A DNA stretch of 64,000 nucleotides from JAGNLV01 sp964612145 (GTDB taxonomy: Bacteria; Zixibacteria; MSB-5A5; GN15; FEB-12). Positions 33,212 to 40,541 of this stretch are shown piece by piece. The translations under genes and the position numbers were made by a program. Under the pieces are notes generated by a model that was not told the DNA's origin, did no database searches, and worked only from the letters and a program-made list of their open reading frames with translations. How positions within the stretch are numbered: position 1 is the first letter of the stretch; the number at the start of each line of letters is the position of its first letter. The DNA lies in contig CAZTBP010000012.1 in assembly GCA_964612145.1 (NCBI GenBank), forward strand, positions 1 through 64,000, in the 5' to 3' direction.

Positions 33212-33556
33212 TTGCTCATTCTAACAAGGAGGTTGGGCGAATCAATCACGATCGGAGACCAGATTAAAGTCTCTGTATTGGGAATACACGGACGCCAGGT
33301 GCGTATCGGGATCGATGCCCCGTCCGATGTCGTCGTCCACCGAGAAGAGATCTATGTCAAGATCCAGGAGGAAAACAAAAAGGCCTCCAAGTCCATCCGG
33401 GAAGACCTGTTCGGCATGGTCAACCTTCTGAAGGACAAGATCAAAGGCAAAGATGAAGACGAGGGGAAGTCGGTCCCCATCGACTACAAGAAAAATCGCA
33501 ACGAACGTCGCCGGAACAACGAACGGTCCGACGGCAAAACCGACAACAGCAAATAG
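33212..33556 (+). CDS. csrA: Carbon storage regulator CsrA with a long C-terminal extension
   Basis: CsrA is a dimeric RNA-binding protein that recognises GGA motifs and usually blocks translation. Residues 1-52 are canonical (MLILTRRLGESITIGDQIKV; VRIGIDAPSDVVVHREEIY), including the conserved Arg of VHRE that binds RNA. Most CsrA proteins end near residue 60-75; this one continues to 114 with a strongly charged Lys/Glu/Arg/Asn tail. The start is TTG 33212 after GGAGGG (33202-33207). It lies between flgK and flgL, with the antagonist gene fliW two genes downstream, and its likely target is the flagellin leader at 40346-40541. Confidence 0.92.
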   Translation: MLILTRRLGESITIGDQIKVSVLGIHGRQVRIGIDAPSDVVVHREEIYVKIQEENKKASKSIREDLFGMVNLLKDKIKGKDEDEGKSVPIDYKKNRNERRRNNERSDGKTDNSK

Positions 33557-33589
33557 GAAAATGGTCCGCGACCACAAAGGATAGCCGGT

Positions 33590-35509
33590 ATGCGTATCTC
33601 CAATAAAATGATGGTCGATCGCGTTGTGTTCAACATGCAGCGATCGCTGTCGCAGTTCCTCAAACTGCAGACAGAGATGTCGTCCGGGCGGCGTATCAAC
33701 AAGCCGTCGGATGACCCGGTCGGCACCAGGCGGGACCTTGGCTACCGGACCGAACTGGCCAAGATCGAGCAGTATATCGGTAACATTCAGCAGGGCCGGA
33801 CCTGGATGCAGTCGTACGACACGATTCTTGCCGATATGAAAAACCTCATGCAGAACGCCAAGGAGATCAGTGTCGCTATGGCGAACGGTACCTACGATGA
33901 TGTAACGCGTGAGGGAACGGCAGCCGAGGTTGATTCCATCTTCCAGCGCATCGTCCAGCTCTCCAACAGCGAACTCGAGGGCCGTTTTATGTTCTCGGGG
34001 TTCCGCACGACAACCAAAGCGCTGTCCGGTTCCTCGATGGGCGTGGTTTATCGGGGCGACAACGGACAGATAGACTACCAGATCGAGTCCTCGTCGCGGA
34101 TGACGATGAACCTGAACGGCAACGACGTTTTCCTCCGGCAGCTTCGCCCGCTGGGAGACACAGCCGACCTCAATGTTGGCGTAACCGGCACTACGCTGCT
34201 GGCCGATCTGCACAACGGCGACGGCATCGACCAGGGTGTCGGGACGTTCATGATCACTGATCTCAACCTGGGGCTCACGTCGACAATCGACATTACCGGA
34301 GCTACGACGATTGACGATGTCATCACCATCGCCAACAACCAGTTGGCGGCCGACGGCATCACCAATCTGACAGTCAAGCTCGGCGAGGATGGCAACAATC
34401 TCCTGCTGGATACGACCGAGAACGGTCTGATCTCACTTAACACGCCACTGAGCCGCTTAAACAGCGGAACCGGCGTTGACCTGATGCCTGGTCAGCTTCG
34501 GGTTACCGATGGCGCCGGGATCAACGAGCTGGTGGACATTTCGGGGGCGACCTCGATTGATGACGTCATAACCACCTTTAACAACCACATGGCGTCTGCC
34601 GGAGTCAATAATGTCGCGATGGCAGTCAACGGCGCCGGTACGGGACTGGAGATTGTTGACTCCAACGGAACCCCGCTGGGGCTTCGGGTGGAGGATATCA
34701 ATCCGGACCAGTCGACGGCGCTTGATCTCGGCCTGGTCGGGCCGATTGATCCCCAATTAGTCGGGAAGGATCTTCAGCCCAGTGTCGGATTCCGAATCGA
34801 GGAGACCGCCGGGACGACCGCTGCGGATCTTGGCATTGCCGCCGAAATTACCGGTGACTATGCCGGAAATGATCTTGATCCGGCTCTACTGCTGACGGCG
34901 AACGTAGCCGATCTGAATAATCGGCTCGGACTCGATGCGGGCGAGATAATTGTGCACCACGGCGACATAACCCGGACGATCAATCTCGATGATCCGGCCA
35001 TTGTCACGGTGCAGGACCTGCTTGCTGCGTTCAATAACTCGGGGCTGGATATTACCGCTTCTATCAACGCCGACGGGCGCGGTATACAGATTGAAAACAA
35101 CGATGCCGACCGATCGCTGATTATCAAGGACCAGGCGAACAGTCGGGTAGCCAAAGACCTCGGTATCTGGGGTTCGACCGATATGGTCGGCTCGATCCTG
35201 TTGCTCGAGGCCACGCTCCGCGCCGATGACCAGGAAGGGACCGGCCTGCTGCTCCAGAATATGGATGACGCCATGGAGCACCTGCTCAACACCAGGGCCT
35301 CGGTCGGCGCTCGCGAAATAAGACTTGAAAACACGCATGCCCGCCATGTCGACCTGGAACTCTCATTCACCAAACTGCTCAGCGAGGTGGAGGATGCCGA
35401 CATCACCAAGCTGGTGACGGATCTGGCAACGCTGGAGAGTAACTACAAATCGTCGTTGATGGCGAGTGCGCGAATAATACAGCCGAGCTTGCTCGACTTC
35501 TTACGCTAA
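33590..35509 (+). CDS. flgL: Hook-filament junction protein FlgL with Flagellin_IN-like repeats
   Basis: The ends are typical of FlgL (MRISNKMMVDRVVFNMQRSL; SGRRINKPSDDPVGTRRDL; C-terminal LSFTKLLSEVEDADITKLVT), but the protein has 639 residues, about twice the usual 300. The middle holds three related segments at about 217-270, 298-355 and 450-505, with recurring turns such as IDITGATTIDDVITIANNQL and VDISGATSIDDVITTFNNHM, resembling Flagellin_IN motifs. The insertion would project from the filament junction surface. It is encoded 33 bp after csrA and 19 bp before fliW. HAP3 function is secure; the role of the extra domains is not known. Confidence 0.93.
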   Translation: MRISNKMMVDRVVFNMQRSLSQFLKLQTEMSSGRRINKPSDDPVGTRRDLGYRTELAKIEQYIGNIQQGRTWMQSYDTILADMKNLMQNAKEISVAMANGTYDDVTREGTAAEVDSIFQRIVQLSNSELEGRFMFSGFRTTTKALSGSSMGVVYRGDNGQIDYQIESSSRMTMNLNGNDVFLRQLRPLGDTADLNVGVTGTTLLADLHNGDGIDQGVGTFMITDLNLGLTSTIDITGATTIDDVITIANNQLAADGITNLTVKLGEDGNNLLLDTTENGLISLNTPLSRLNSGTGVDLMPGQLRVTDGAGINELVDISGATSIDDVITTFNNHMASAGVNNVAMAVNGAGTGLEIVDSNGTPLGLRVEDINPDQSTALDLGLVGPIDPQLVGKDLQPSVGFRIEETAGTTAADLGIAAEITGDYAGNDLDPALLLTANVADLNNRLGLDAGEIIVHHGDITRTINLDDPAIVTVQDLLAAFNNSGLDITASINADGRGIQIENNDADRSLIIKDQANSRVAKDLGIWGSTDMVGSILLLEATLRADDQEGTGLLLQNMDDAMEHLLNTRASVGAREIRLENTHARHVDLELSFTKLLSEVEDADITKLVTDLATLESNYKSSLMASARIIQPSLLDFLR

Positions 35510-35528
35510 CTAAAACTGGGGAAACGGT

Positions 35529-36002
35529 ATGCTTGTCCAAACCGAACGGTTCGGCCCGATTGAGGTCCCCGAGGAAAAACTGATCACTATGCAGAAACCG
35601 GTCCTCGGTTTCGAAGACATGACGACGTTTTTCCTTGTTGAACAGGATGAATTTCATCCGTTCATGTGGCTTCAGTCTGTCGAACGCCAGGACCTGGCCT
35701 TTATCGTAATCAACCCGTCGATGATCTGTCCGGGGTACCGGATTCAGATCCATGCCAATGAAATCGGCGACTTGGTGGTTACCCGGCCGGAAAAGGTTGA
35801 AACCTACGTGATCGTTACCGTGCCGGAAGACCCGAGAGAAATCTCGGCTAACCTGCAGGGTCCGATCCTGATTAACACCGAAAACAACTTCGCCAAGCAG
35901 CTGGTGCTGGTGAACTCACACTATTCAGTATGTCACCGCCTGCTCGACATGGTCGAGGAGACGTCCCAGACCCCCACGTGCCCGGAGACGGTCAGCATCT
36001 GA
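35529..36002 (+). CDS. fliW: Flagellar assembly factor FliW, CsrA antagonist
   Basis: FliW binds flagellin and, when free, binds CsrA and relieves repression of flagellin translation, as established in Bacillus subtilis. The 157-residue protein has the family pattern ERFGPIEVPEEKLITMQKPV, LGFEDMTTFFLVEQDEFHPF and YVIVTVPEDPREISANLQGP. It is encoded at the end of the flgF-fliW run, near csrA and 4.5 kb before flagellin. Together with CsrA it forms a three-node homeostatic switch with FliC. Confidence 0.95.
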   Translation: MLVQTERFGPIEVPEEKLITMQKPVLGFEDMTTFFLVEQDEFHPFMWLQSVERQDLAFIVINPSMICPGYRIQIHANEIGDLVVTRPEKVETYVIVTVPEDPREISANLQGPILINTENNFAKQLVLVNSHYSVCHRLLDMVEETSQTPTCPETVSI

Positions 36003-36094
36003 ACTGGATCTCTGACGCGCAACCAGCGAGCCAATTTCGGGTCCAGGGACGGACCAGTGCGGGACACCGCCGGTAAAATATAGGATTTAAGTCA

Positions 36095-37597
36095 GTGCTC
36101 GACTGCCATCCCCAAACTGAATCGATTCGCGACCTGTCGGAGTTGTCATTGGACCGCTTGACCGAAAGGGCTGCCCGCTTTCTCGAACGCAATGATCCGG
36201 TCGGCGCCTACCCGTATCTGGAGGTGCTGGCGAAGCTGGAAGGCGCGGGATTGATGACAATCACGACCGCCGGCGTTGTCGCGGCCAGCCTGAAACGCTA
36301 CGATGTTGCATCGGAGCACTTCGAGCGGGCGGTTGAACGGTATCCGGATGATTCCGATGCCCGGCGCAACCTGGCGCTGCTTCGGGTGGAACAGAATCGA
36401 GTCGAGGATGCGGTGGACATTCTTTCGGAACTGGCGGAGATAGCACCGAACAATTCAGCGGTTCTCAACGATTTGGGAGTCCTGCTGTACCAATTAGGCC
36501 GGACGGCCGAAGTGGCCGAAGCCTACAGACAAGCGCTGCGGGTGAATCCCGACGATGCCCTGGCACGGCAAAATCTTGATGAGATCGAAACGGACGACGC
36601 GCCCGACCCTGAAGTAATAGTCAAGTCCGCCAACGAGGTTACAGGCAAGAAGATCGCGTTCTTTGCCAACCAACCGTCGTTGCTCAAAGGAATCCCTGAA
36701 CATCTCGGCAACACCAACGAGGTGGCGTTCATTCAGCGGCCAAATGTTCAGCAGATCGCAGAAAAACTTCGCAGGGCGGATCTGATCTTGTTTGAGTGGT
36801 CCGATGAGCTGCTCATTCACGCTTCTCACATGGATAAGGGCTGCCCGGTGGTCTGCCGCCTGCATTCATATGAGGCGTTTGCGGAGATGGCCTCGGAAGT
36901 CAACTGGAACTGGGTCGATCACCTGCTATTTGTCAATGACCCGGTCCGCCATTTGTTTGATCAGCAGGTTCAGCATCCGATCAGCAGGAGTGTTATCCAC
37001 AGCGGGGTGGACTTTCAGCACTTTACCATCTCGGAGCAGACGGAATGGACCTTCAAAACTGGCTCGGTTGCGAACATTGATTACCAGAAGAACCCCACTT
37101 TGCTGCTATACTGCTTCAAGAAGATTCACGAGTACGATTCAAGTTACCGACTGCATCTGGCCGGACAGTTCCAGGATCACCGGTACCAGCTTTATTTTGA
37201 TCACCTCCTTAATAAGAGCCCATTACCGGTTGCATTCGACGGCTGGATCGAGGACATGCCGGCGTGGCACGCCGACAAAGACTTTGTCATCTCCACCTCG
37301 CTGTTCGACTCGTTTCTCTGTTCTATCGCCGAAGGGATGGCTTCGGGCGTTCTCCCGCGCATCCACGACTGCTACGGCGCCGAAAATCTGTACCCGCGCA
37401 ACTACATCTTTAGCGATCCGGATAATCGCCTTGAACTGGTGACACGGCTGGAACAAGGCGAATGGTGCCGGATGCAGCAGGAAAACCGGGAATATATCGC
37501 CGAACGGTATGATGATGCGGACCGATGTCGTGATATCGGGCAGCCGCTTCAGTCAATTCTTGATAAGTCAACTTACCAACCGGGGGCACTCTTATAA
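36095..37597 (+). CDS. TPR-glycosyltransferase fusion (GT4-like), probably modifying flagellin
   Basis: This 500-residue cytoplasmic protein has TPR repeats at about 45-165 (ASEHFERAVERYPDDSDARR; VAEAYRQALRVNPDDALARQ), then a GT-B-type glycosyltransferase domain (about 185-490). RSVIHSGVDFQHF and SLFDSFLCSIAEGMASGVLP resemble GT4 donor-site motifs; the usual E-x7-E is D-x7-E here. The start is GTG 36095. It overlaps the next glycosyltransferase gene by 1 nt, and the two precede flagellin directly. TPR-linked transferases placed next to flagellin commonly O-glycosylate it. The sugar is unknown, and no sugar biosynthesis genes are nearby. Confidence 0.82.
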   Translation: MLDCHPQTESIRDLSELSLDRLTERAARFLERNDPVGAYPYLEVLAKLEGAGLMTITTAGVVAASLKRYDVASEHFERAVERYPDDSDARRNLALLRVEQNRVEDAVDILSELAEIAPNNSAVLNDLGVLLYQLGRTAEVAEAYRQALRVNPDDALARQNLDEIETDDAPDPEVIVKSANEVTGKKIAFFANQPSLLKGIPEHLGNTNEVAFIQRPNVQQIAEKLRRADLILFEWSDELLIHASHMDKGCPVVCRLHSYEAFAEMASEVNWNWVDHLLFVNDPVRHLFDQQVQHPISRSVIHSGVDFQHFTISEQTEWTFKTGSVANIDYQKNPTLLLYCFKKIHEYDSSYRLHLAGQFQDHRYQLYFDHLLNKSPLPVAFDGWIEDMPAWHADKDFVISTSLFDSFLCSIAEGMASGVLPRIHDCYGAENLYPRNYIFSDPDNRLELVTRLEQGEWCRMQQENREYIAERYDDADRCRDIGQPLQSILDKSTYQPGALL

Positions 37598-40266
37598 TGG
37601 GAAAGACCAAGAAGTCTCGTTCTCGCAAATCACGCCACAGGAAAAGCCGCACCGGGCCACGCAATATTACTGTTGCCGACCTGAAAATGGCGATAACGTC
37701 CAAGCCGTCGTACATAACGCCGCGACTGGCGCTGGCCGAGTACTATTTCCGGACCGGCCAAAAGGGGAAGATTCTTTCGGCCTTCGACAATTTCGATGAT
37801 TCGATCCTGCGGGGAGCGGCCGCTGAACTGAATTTGCTGAATCGGTTCCGGGCGTTTGGTGAAGCTCATAGCGGGAATCCTTCCGTAGCGCTCGGCTATG
37901 CACAGCAGGTTCTGGAAAGTGATCCGGACTGTCTTGACGCGCTCTTTGTGAAAGCATTTGTCGAACTCTCAAGCGGCTTGTTTGAGGACGCCCGGGAGAC
38001 GGCAACCCGTTATGTGGATCTGTTTGGGCAGGAATCCAAGACCGCCCAGCAGCTGACCAGGGCCCCGGCCTTTCTGGCCCAGGTGCTGAATTTCCTCGGG
38101 AGTGCCGCGCAGGAAAACGGTCAGCTCGAGGACGCCGCCCGGCACTTCTCTTCGGCGATAGAAACGGATCCCGGCAACCATTCGCCGTACCTGAATCTAA
38201 TAGATGTGCTGCGCCAGTCAGGTAACAATGACCGGGCTCGCCAGATCCACAAGCAGGCCCTTGCCACATGCCGTGATACGGAGCAACTCAGGGAGGCCGG
38301 CAGCAAGTTGTCCTCGGGTAATTCCGTTTCTGCCTGTATGATTGTCAAAAATGAAGAAAAGATGCTGCCTGAGTGCCTTGAGTCTATCCGTGCCTGGGTG
38401 GACGAGATCATTATCGTTGATACCGGTTCGACCGACCGAACAATCAAGATTGCCGAGAAGTATGGAGCAAAGATCCTTTATCAGGAGTGGGAAGGCAACT
38501 TCTCGAAGCACCGCAACTACTCTATTGAACAAGCCACCGGGGACTGGGTGCTCATAATCGATGCCGACGAGCGGGTTGTGGCGCAGGATGTCCCGGAACT
38601 AACGAAGCACCTGCGAAGCGGTGAGGCGAGGGTACTCGCGGTCAATGTGCTCAATGTCGGCGGCAAATTCGAGGAGCAGGTGACGTTTTTGCCATCGATT
38701 CGTCTATTCCGGCGCGATTTGAATTTGCGCTATGAAGGTATTGTGCACAACCAGCTCAAGGTTGATCCGGAGGAGCCGGTTCTGCGGACGGGCGTGACAT
38801 TCAAGCATCTGGGCTACGGACTTTCGCCGGAGAAGCTAAAAGCTAAGGCAGATCGGACTGTCGGCCTGCTTGAAAAGCAAATGAGCGAAGATCCCGATAA
38901 TCCGTTCGCGCTGTTTAATTATGCGCAGGTGCTGTTGGGGCTGGGGCTGGAGGCATACCCCGAGAATATAGAAAAGATTATCGAAGCCGCCTCAAAAGCA
39001 GCAGAACTAACCCGCCCGGATGTTCGCGGCGAGCGGCACATTTATCTCATGAGCACGCAGCAGCTGGCTTTGACCAATTTTCTGATCGGCCGGTATGAGC
39101 GGGCCGAGCAATTTGCGCTGGAAGCGCTCAGGCACAAAAGTGATTATCTCGATCCGATTCTTTTGCTCGGCAATATCTACCTTCGAATGAAGGACTTTGA
39201 TCGCGCCCGGGACTATTTCCGGAAGTACCTCACGGTTCAGGCGCAGTATGATGAGTCCACCGAGACTGAAGATATGATAATTGTGCACCCGCGCAGTCTC
39301 CATCATGCTCATTATGGGCTGGGGCTGGTTGCCGAACACACCGGTGATCCGGCTGCCGCCCGTGAACACTATCAAACAACACTTTCGATTATGCCGGAGT
39401 TTATCGATTCCAATTGCCGTCTTGGCTGTCTTCTCATCCGTGAAAACAATCTCGCAGAGGCCGACCGGTACCTGATCAAACAACTGGACCTAACGCCGGA
39501 GAACCATTTGGCCTGGCTTGGTCGGGCGCTTATAGCACACGATGCTCACGACACTGTGGCAAGGGATCAATACCTCGCCGAGGCCCTGGAGCACAGTCCA
39601 ACTCATTCATTAGAGACCGTCGAACATGCCCGTGCCCTTGCCAGAGTTGGTCTGACCGACCAGGCTTTGAAGTTTTTGGAGAAGGTGTCGGCCAGTGATG
39701 ATATCACGGTTCAGTCTGAAACAGCCGCCGCCTGTTTCGAAATGGGACAGTATGAACAAGCCCGCCGAATCTACGAAAGGCTGGCAAATGCGAATCCGGT
39801 TACCGCCGAGTTGACCAATGATCTTGCCGGCTGTTGTTATAAGCTTCAGGACTATGAGTCGGCCGAGCAATGGTACGTTCAGTCGCTTCAGTGCGATCAA
39901 CCGCTGCCGGAGGCCCGTCGCAACCTCGGTCTGACCCGGATACAGTTGGGGAGGCTGCCGGAGGCGCAGACTGATCTTGAGCAGTATTTAGGGGATAGCC
40001 CCGGCGACGGCCCCGTACGGCGACTTCTGGGCGATCTGTATGCCCGTGACAATCAATGGGATAGGGCAATTGCGCACTACCAGCCGTACCTTCAGGACAA
40101 TACCTCGGATTTGACAGCGTTGTTTAATTTATCGGAGTGTTATTTCCGGCTAGGGCATATCGACTCAGCTATATTAGGCTACCAAAAAGTACTCTCACTG
40201 GACCCGAGTTTCGAACCGGCCCGTCAGCGGCTGGATGAGTCGAATTCCGCCATCGCGGGCGTCTGA
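37597..40266 (+). CDS. Large TPR-GT2 glycosyltransferase fusion
   Basis: In this 889-residue protein a basic N-terminus (KKSRSRKSRHRKSR) is followed by TPR-like repeats (about 30-240), a GT2 domain starting near 242 (SACMIVKNEEKMLPECLESI; IIIVDTGSTDRTI) with the metal-binding DxD in IDADER near 320, and a long TPR array from about 400 to 885 (FLIGRYERAEQFALEALRHK; LGRLPEAQTDLEQYLGDSPG). It resembles SunS-type and TPR-containing GT2 enzymes. It is coupled to the GT4-like gene (TAATG) and ends 275 bp before fliC. The TPR arms could hold flagellin while sugars are added. The targets could also include FlgL or other surface proteins. Confidence 0.82.
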   Translation: MGKTKKSRSRKSRHRKSRTGPRNITVADLKMAITSKPSYITPRLALAEYYFRTGQKGKILSAFDNFDDSILRGAAAELNLLNRFRAFGEAHSGNPSVALGYAQQVLESDPDCLDALFVKAFVELSSGLFEDARETATRYVDLFGQESKTAQQLTRAPAFLAQVLNFLGSAAQENGQLEDAARHFSSAIETDPGNHSPYLNLIDVLRQSGNNDRARQIHKQALATCRDTEQLREAGSKLSSGNSVSACMIVKNEEKMLPECLESIRAWVDEIIIVDTGSTDRTIKIAEKYGAKILYQEWEGNFSKHRNYSIEQATGDWVLIIDADERVVAQDVPELTKHLRSGEARVLAVNVLNVGGKFEEQVTFLPSIRLFRRDLNLRYEGIVHNQLKVDPEEPVLRTGVTFKHLGYGLSPEKLKAKADRTVGLLEKQMSEDPDNPFALFNYAQVLLGLGLEAYPENIEKIIEAASKAAELTRPDVRGERHIYLMSTQQLALTNFLIGRYERAEQFALEALRHKSDYLDPILLLGNIYLRMKDFDRARDYFRKYLTVQAQYDESTETEDMIIVHPRSLHHAHYGLGLVAEHTGDPAAAREHYQTTLSIMPEFIDSNCRLGCLLIRENNLAEADRYLIKQLDLTPENHLAWLGRALIAHDAHDTVARDQYLAEALEHSPTHSLETVEHARALARVGLTDQALKFLEKVSASDDITVQSETAAACFEMGQYEQARRIYERLANANPVTAELTNDLAGCCYKLQDYESAEQWYVQSLQCDQPLPEARRNLGLTRIQLGRLPEAQTDLEQYLGDSPGDGPVRRLLGDLYARDNQWDRAIAHYQPYLQDNTSDLTALFNLSECYFRLGHIDSAILGYQKVLSLDPSFEPARQRLDESNSAIAGV

Positions 40267-40318
40267 CAGAAGTGGACACGGGGGGCGTTTTTGGCCGGAA
40301 AAACCACCAGCCAAACCG

Positions 40319-40345
40319 TAAAGTCCGGGGTGATTATGCCGATCA
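40319..40345 (+). promoter_or_regulatory. Sigma28 (FliA-type) promoter of flagellin
   Basis: TAAA at 40319-40322, exactly 15 bp, then GCCGATCA at 40338-40345; the consensus is TAAA-N15-GCCGATAA, so eleven of twelve bases match, and the -35 continues as TAAAGT. The predicted start near 40352 gives a leader of about 190 nt before fliC. Confidence 0.8.
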
Positions 40346-40541
40346 ATTCACTATGTAATTAGATGTATTCCGAAACGAGGGTCTCGCAAAAATAACAGGA
40401 GGATTTGCGCGAACGCGTGTAAATGAAGTGAGTGACCAGGAGGGCCTCAGCTTAGACATGGGAAGTGACAAGATTAGCAACTACAGGAACTTAATAGAAA
40501 CCGGGTAGGGATACCCGACCAGTGTTCAAGGAGGATGACAG
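40346..40541 (+). promoter_or_regulatory. Flagellin 5' leader with multiple CsrA-type GGA motifs
   Basis: The leader contains GGA at 40398-40400, 40401-40403, 40439-40441, 40461-40463 and 40486-40488 (the last in CTACAGGAAC, close to the CsrA consensus). A hairpin CGGGTA/TACCCG (40502-40507 with 40512-40517) presents GGGA in its loop. The ribosome binding site GGAGG (40530-40534) itself carries the last GGA. Sites both in an upstream loop and over the ribosome binding site match the CsrA repression layout known for hag in Bacillus. Confidence 0.65.

Noticed and set aside
40287..40304. GTTTTT/AAAAAC hairpin after the GT2 gene as a terminator
   Set aside because: The stem is AT-rich and no T-run follows; it is too weak to list as a terminator.
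40398..40431. Tiny leader ORFs in the flagellin leader (TTG at 40405, then ATG-AAG-TGA at 40423)
   Set aside because: The spacing to GGAGG is too short for the first and too long for the second; the GGA motifs are better explained as CsrA sites.
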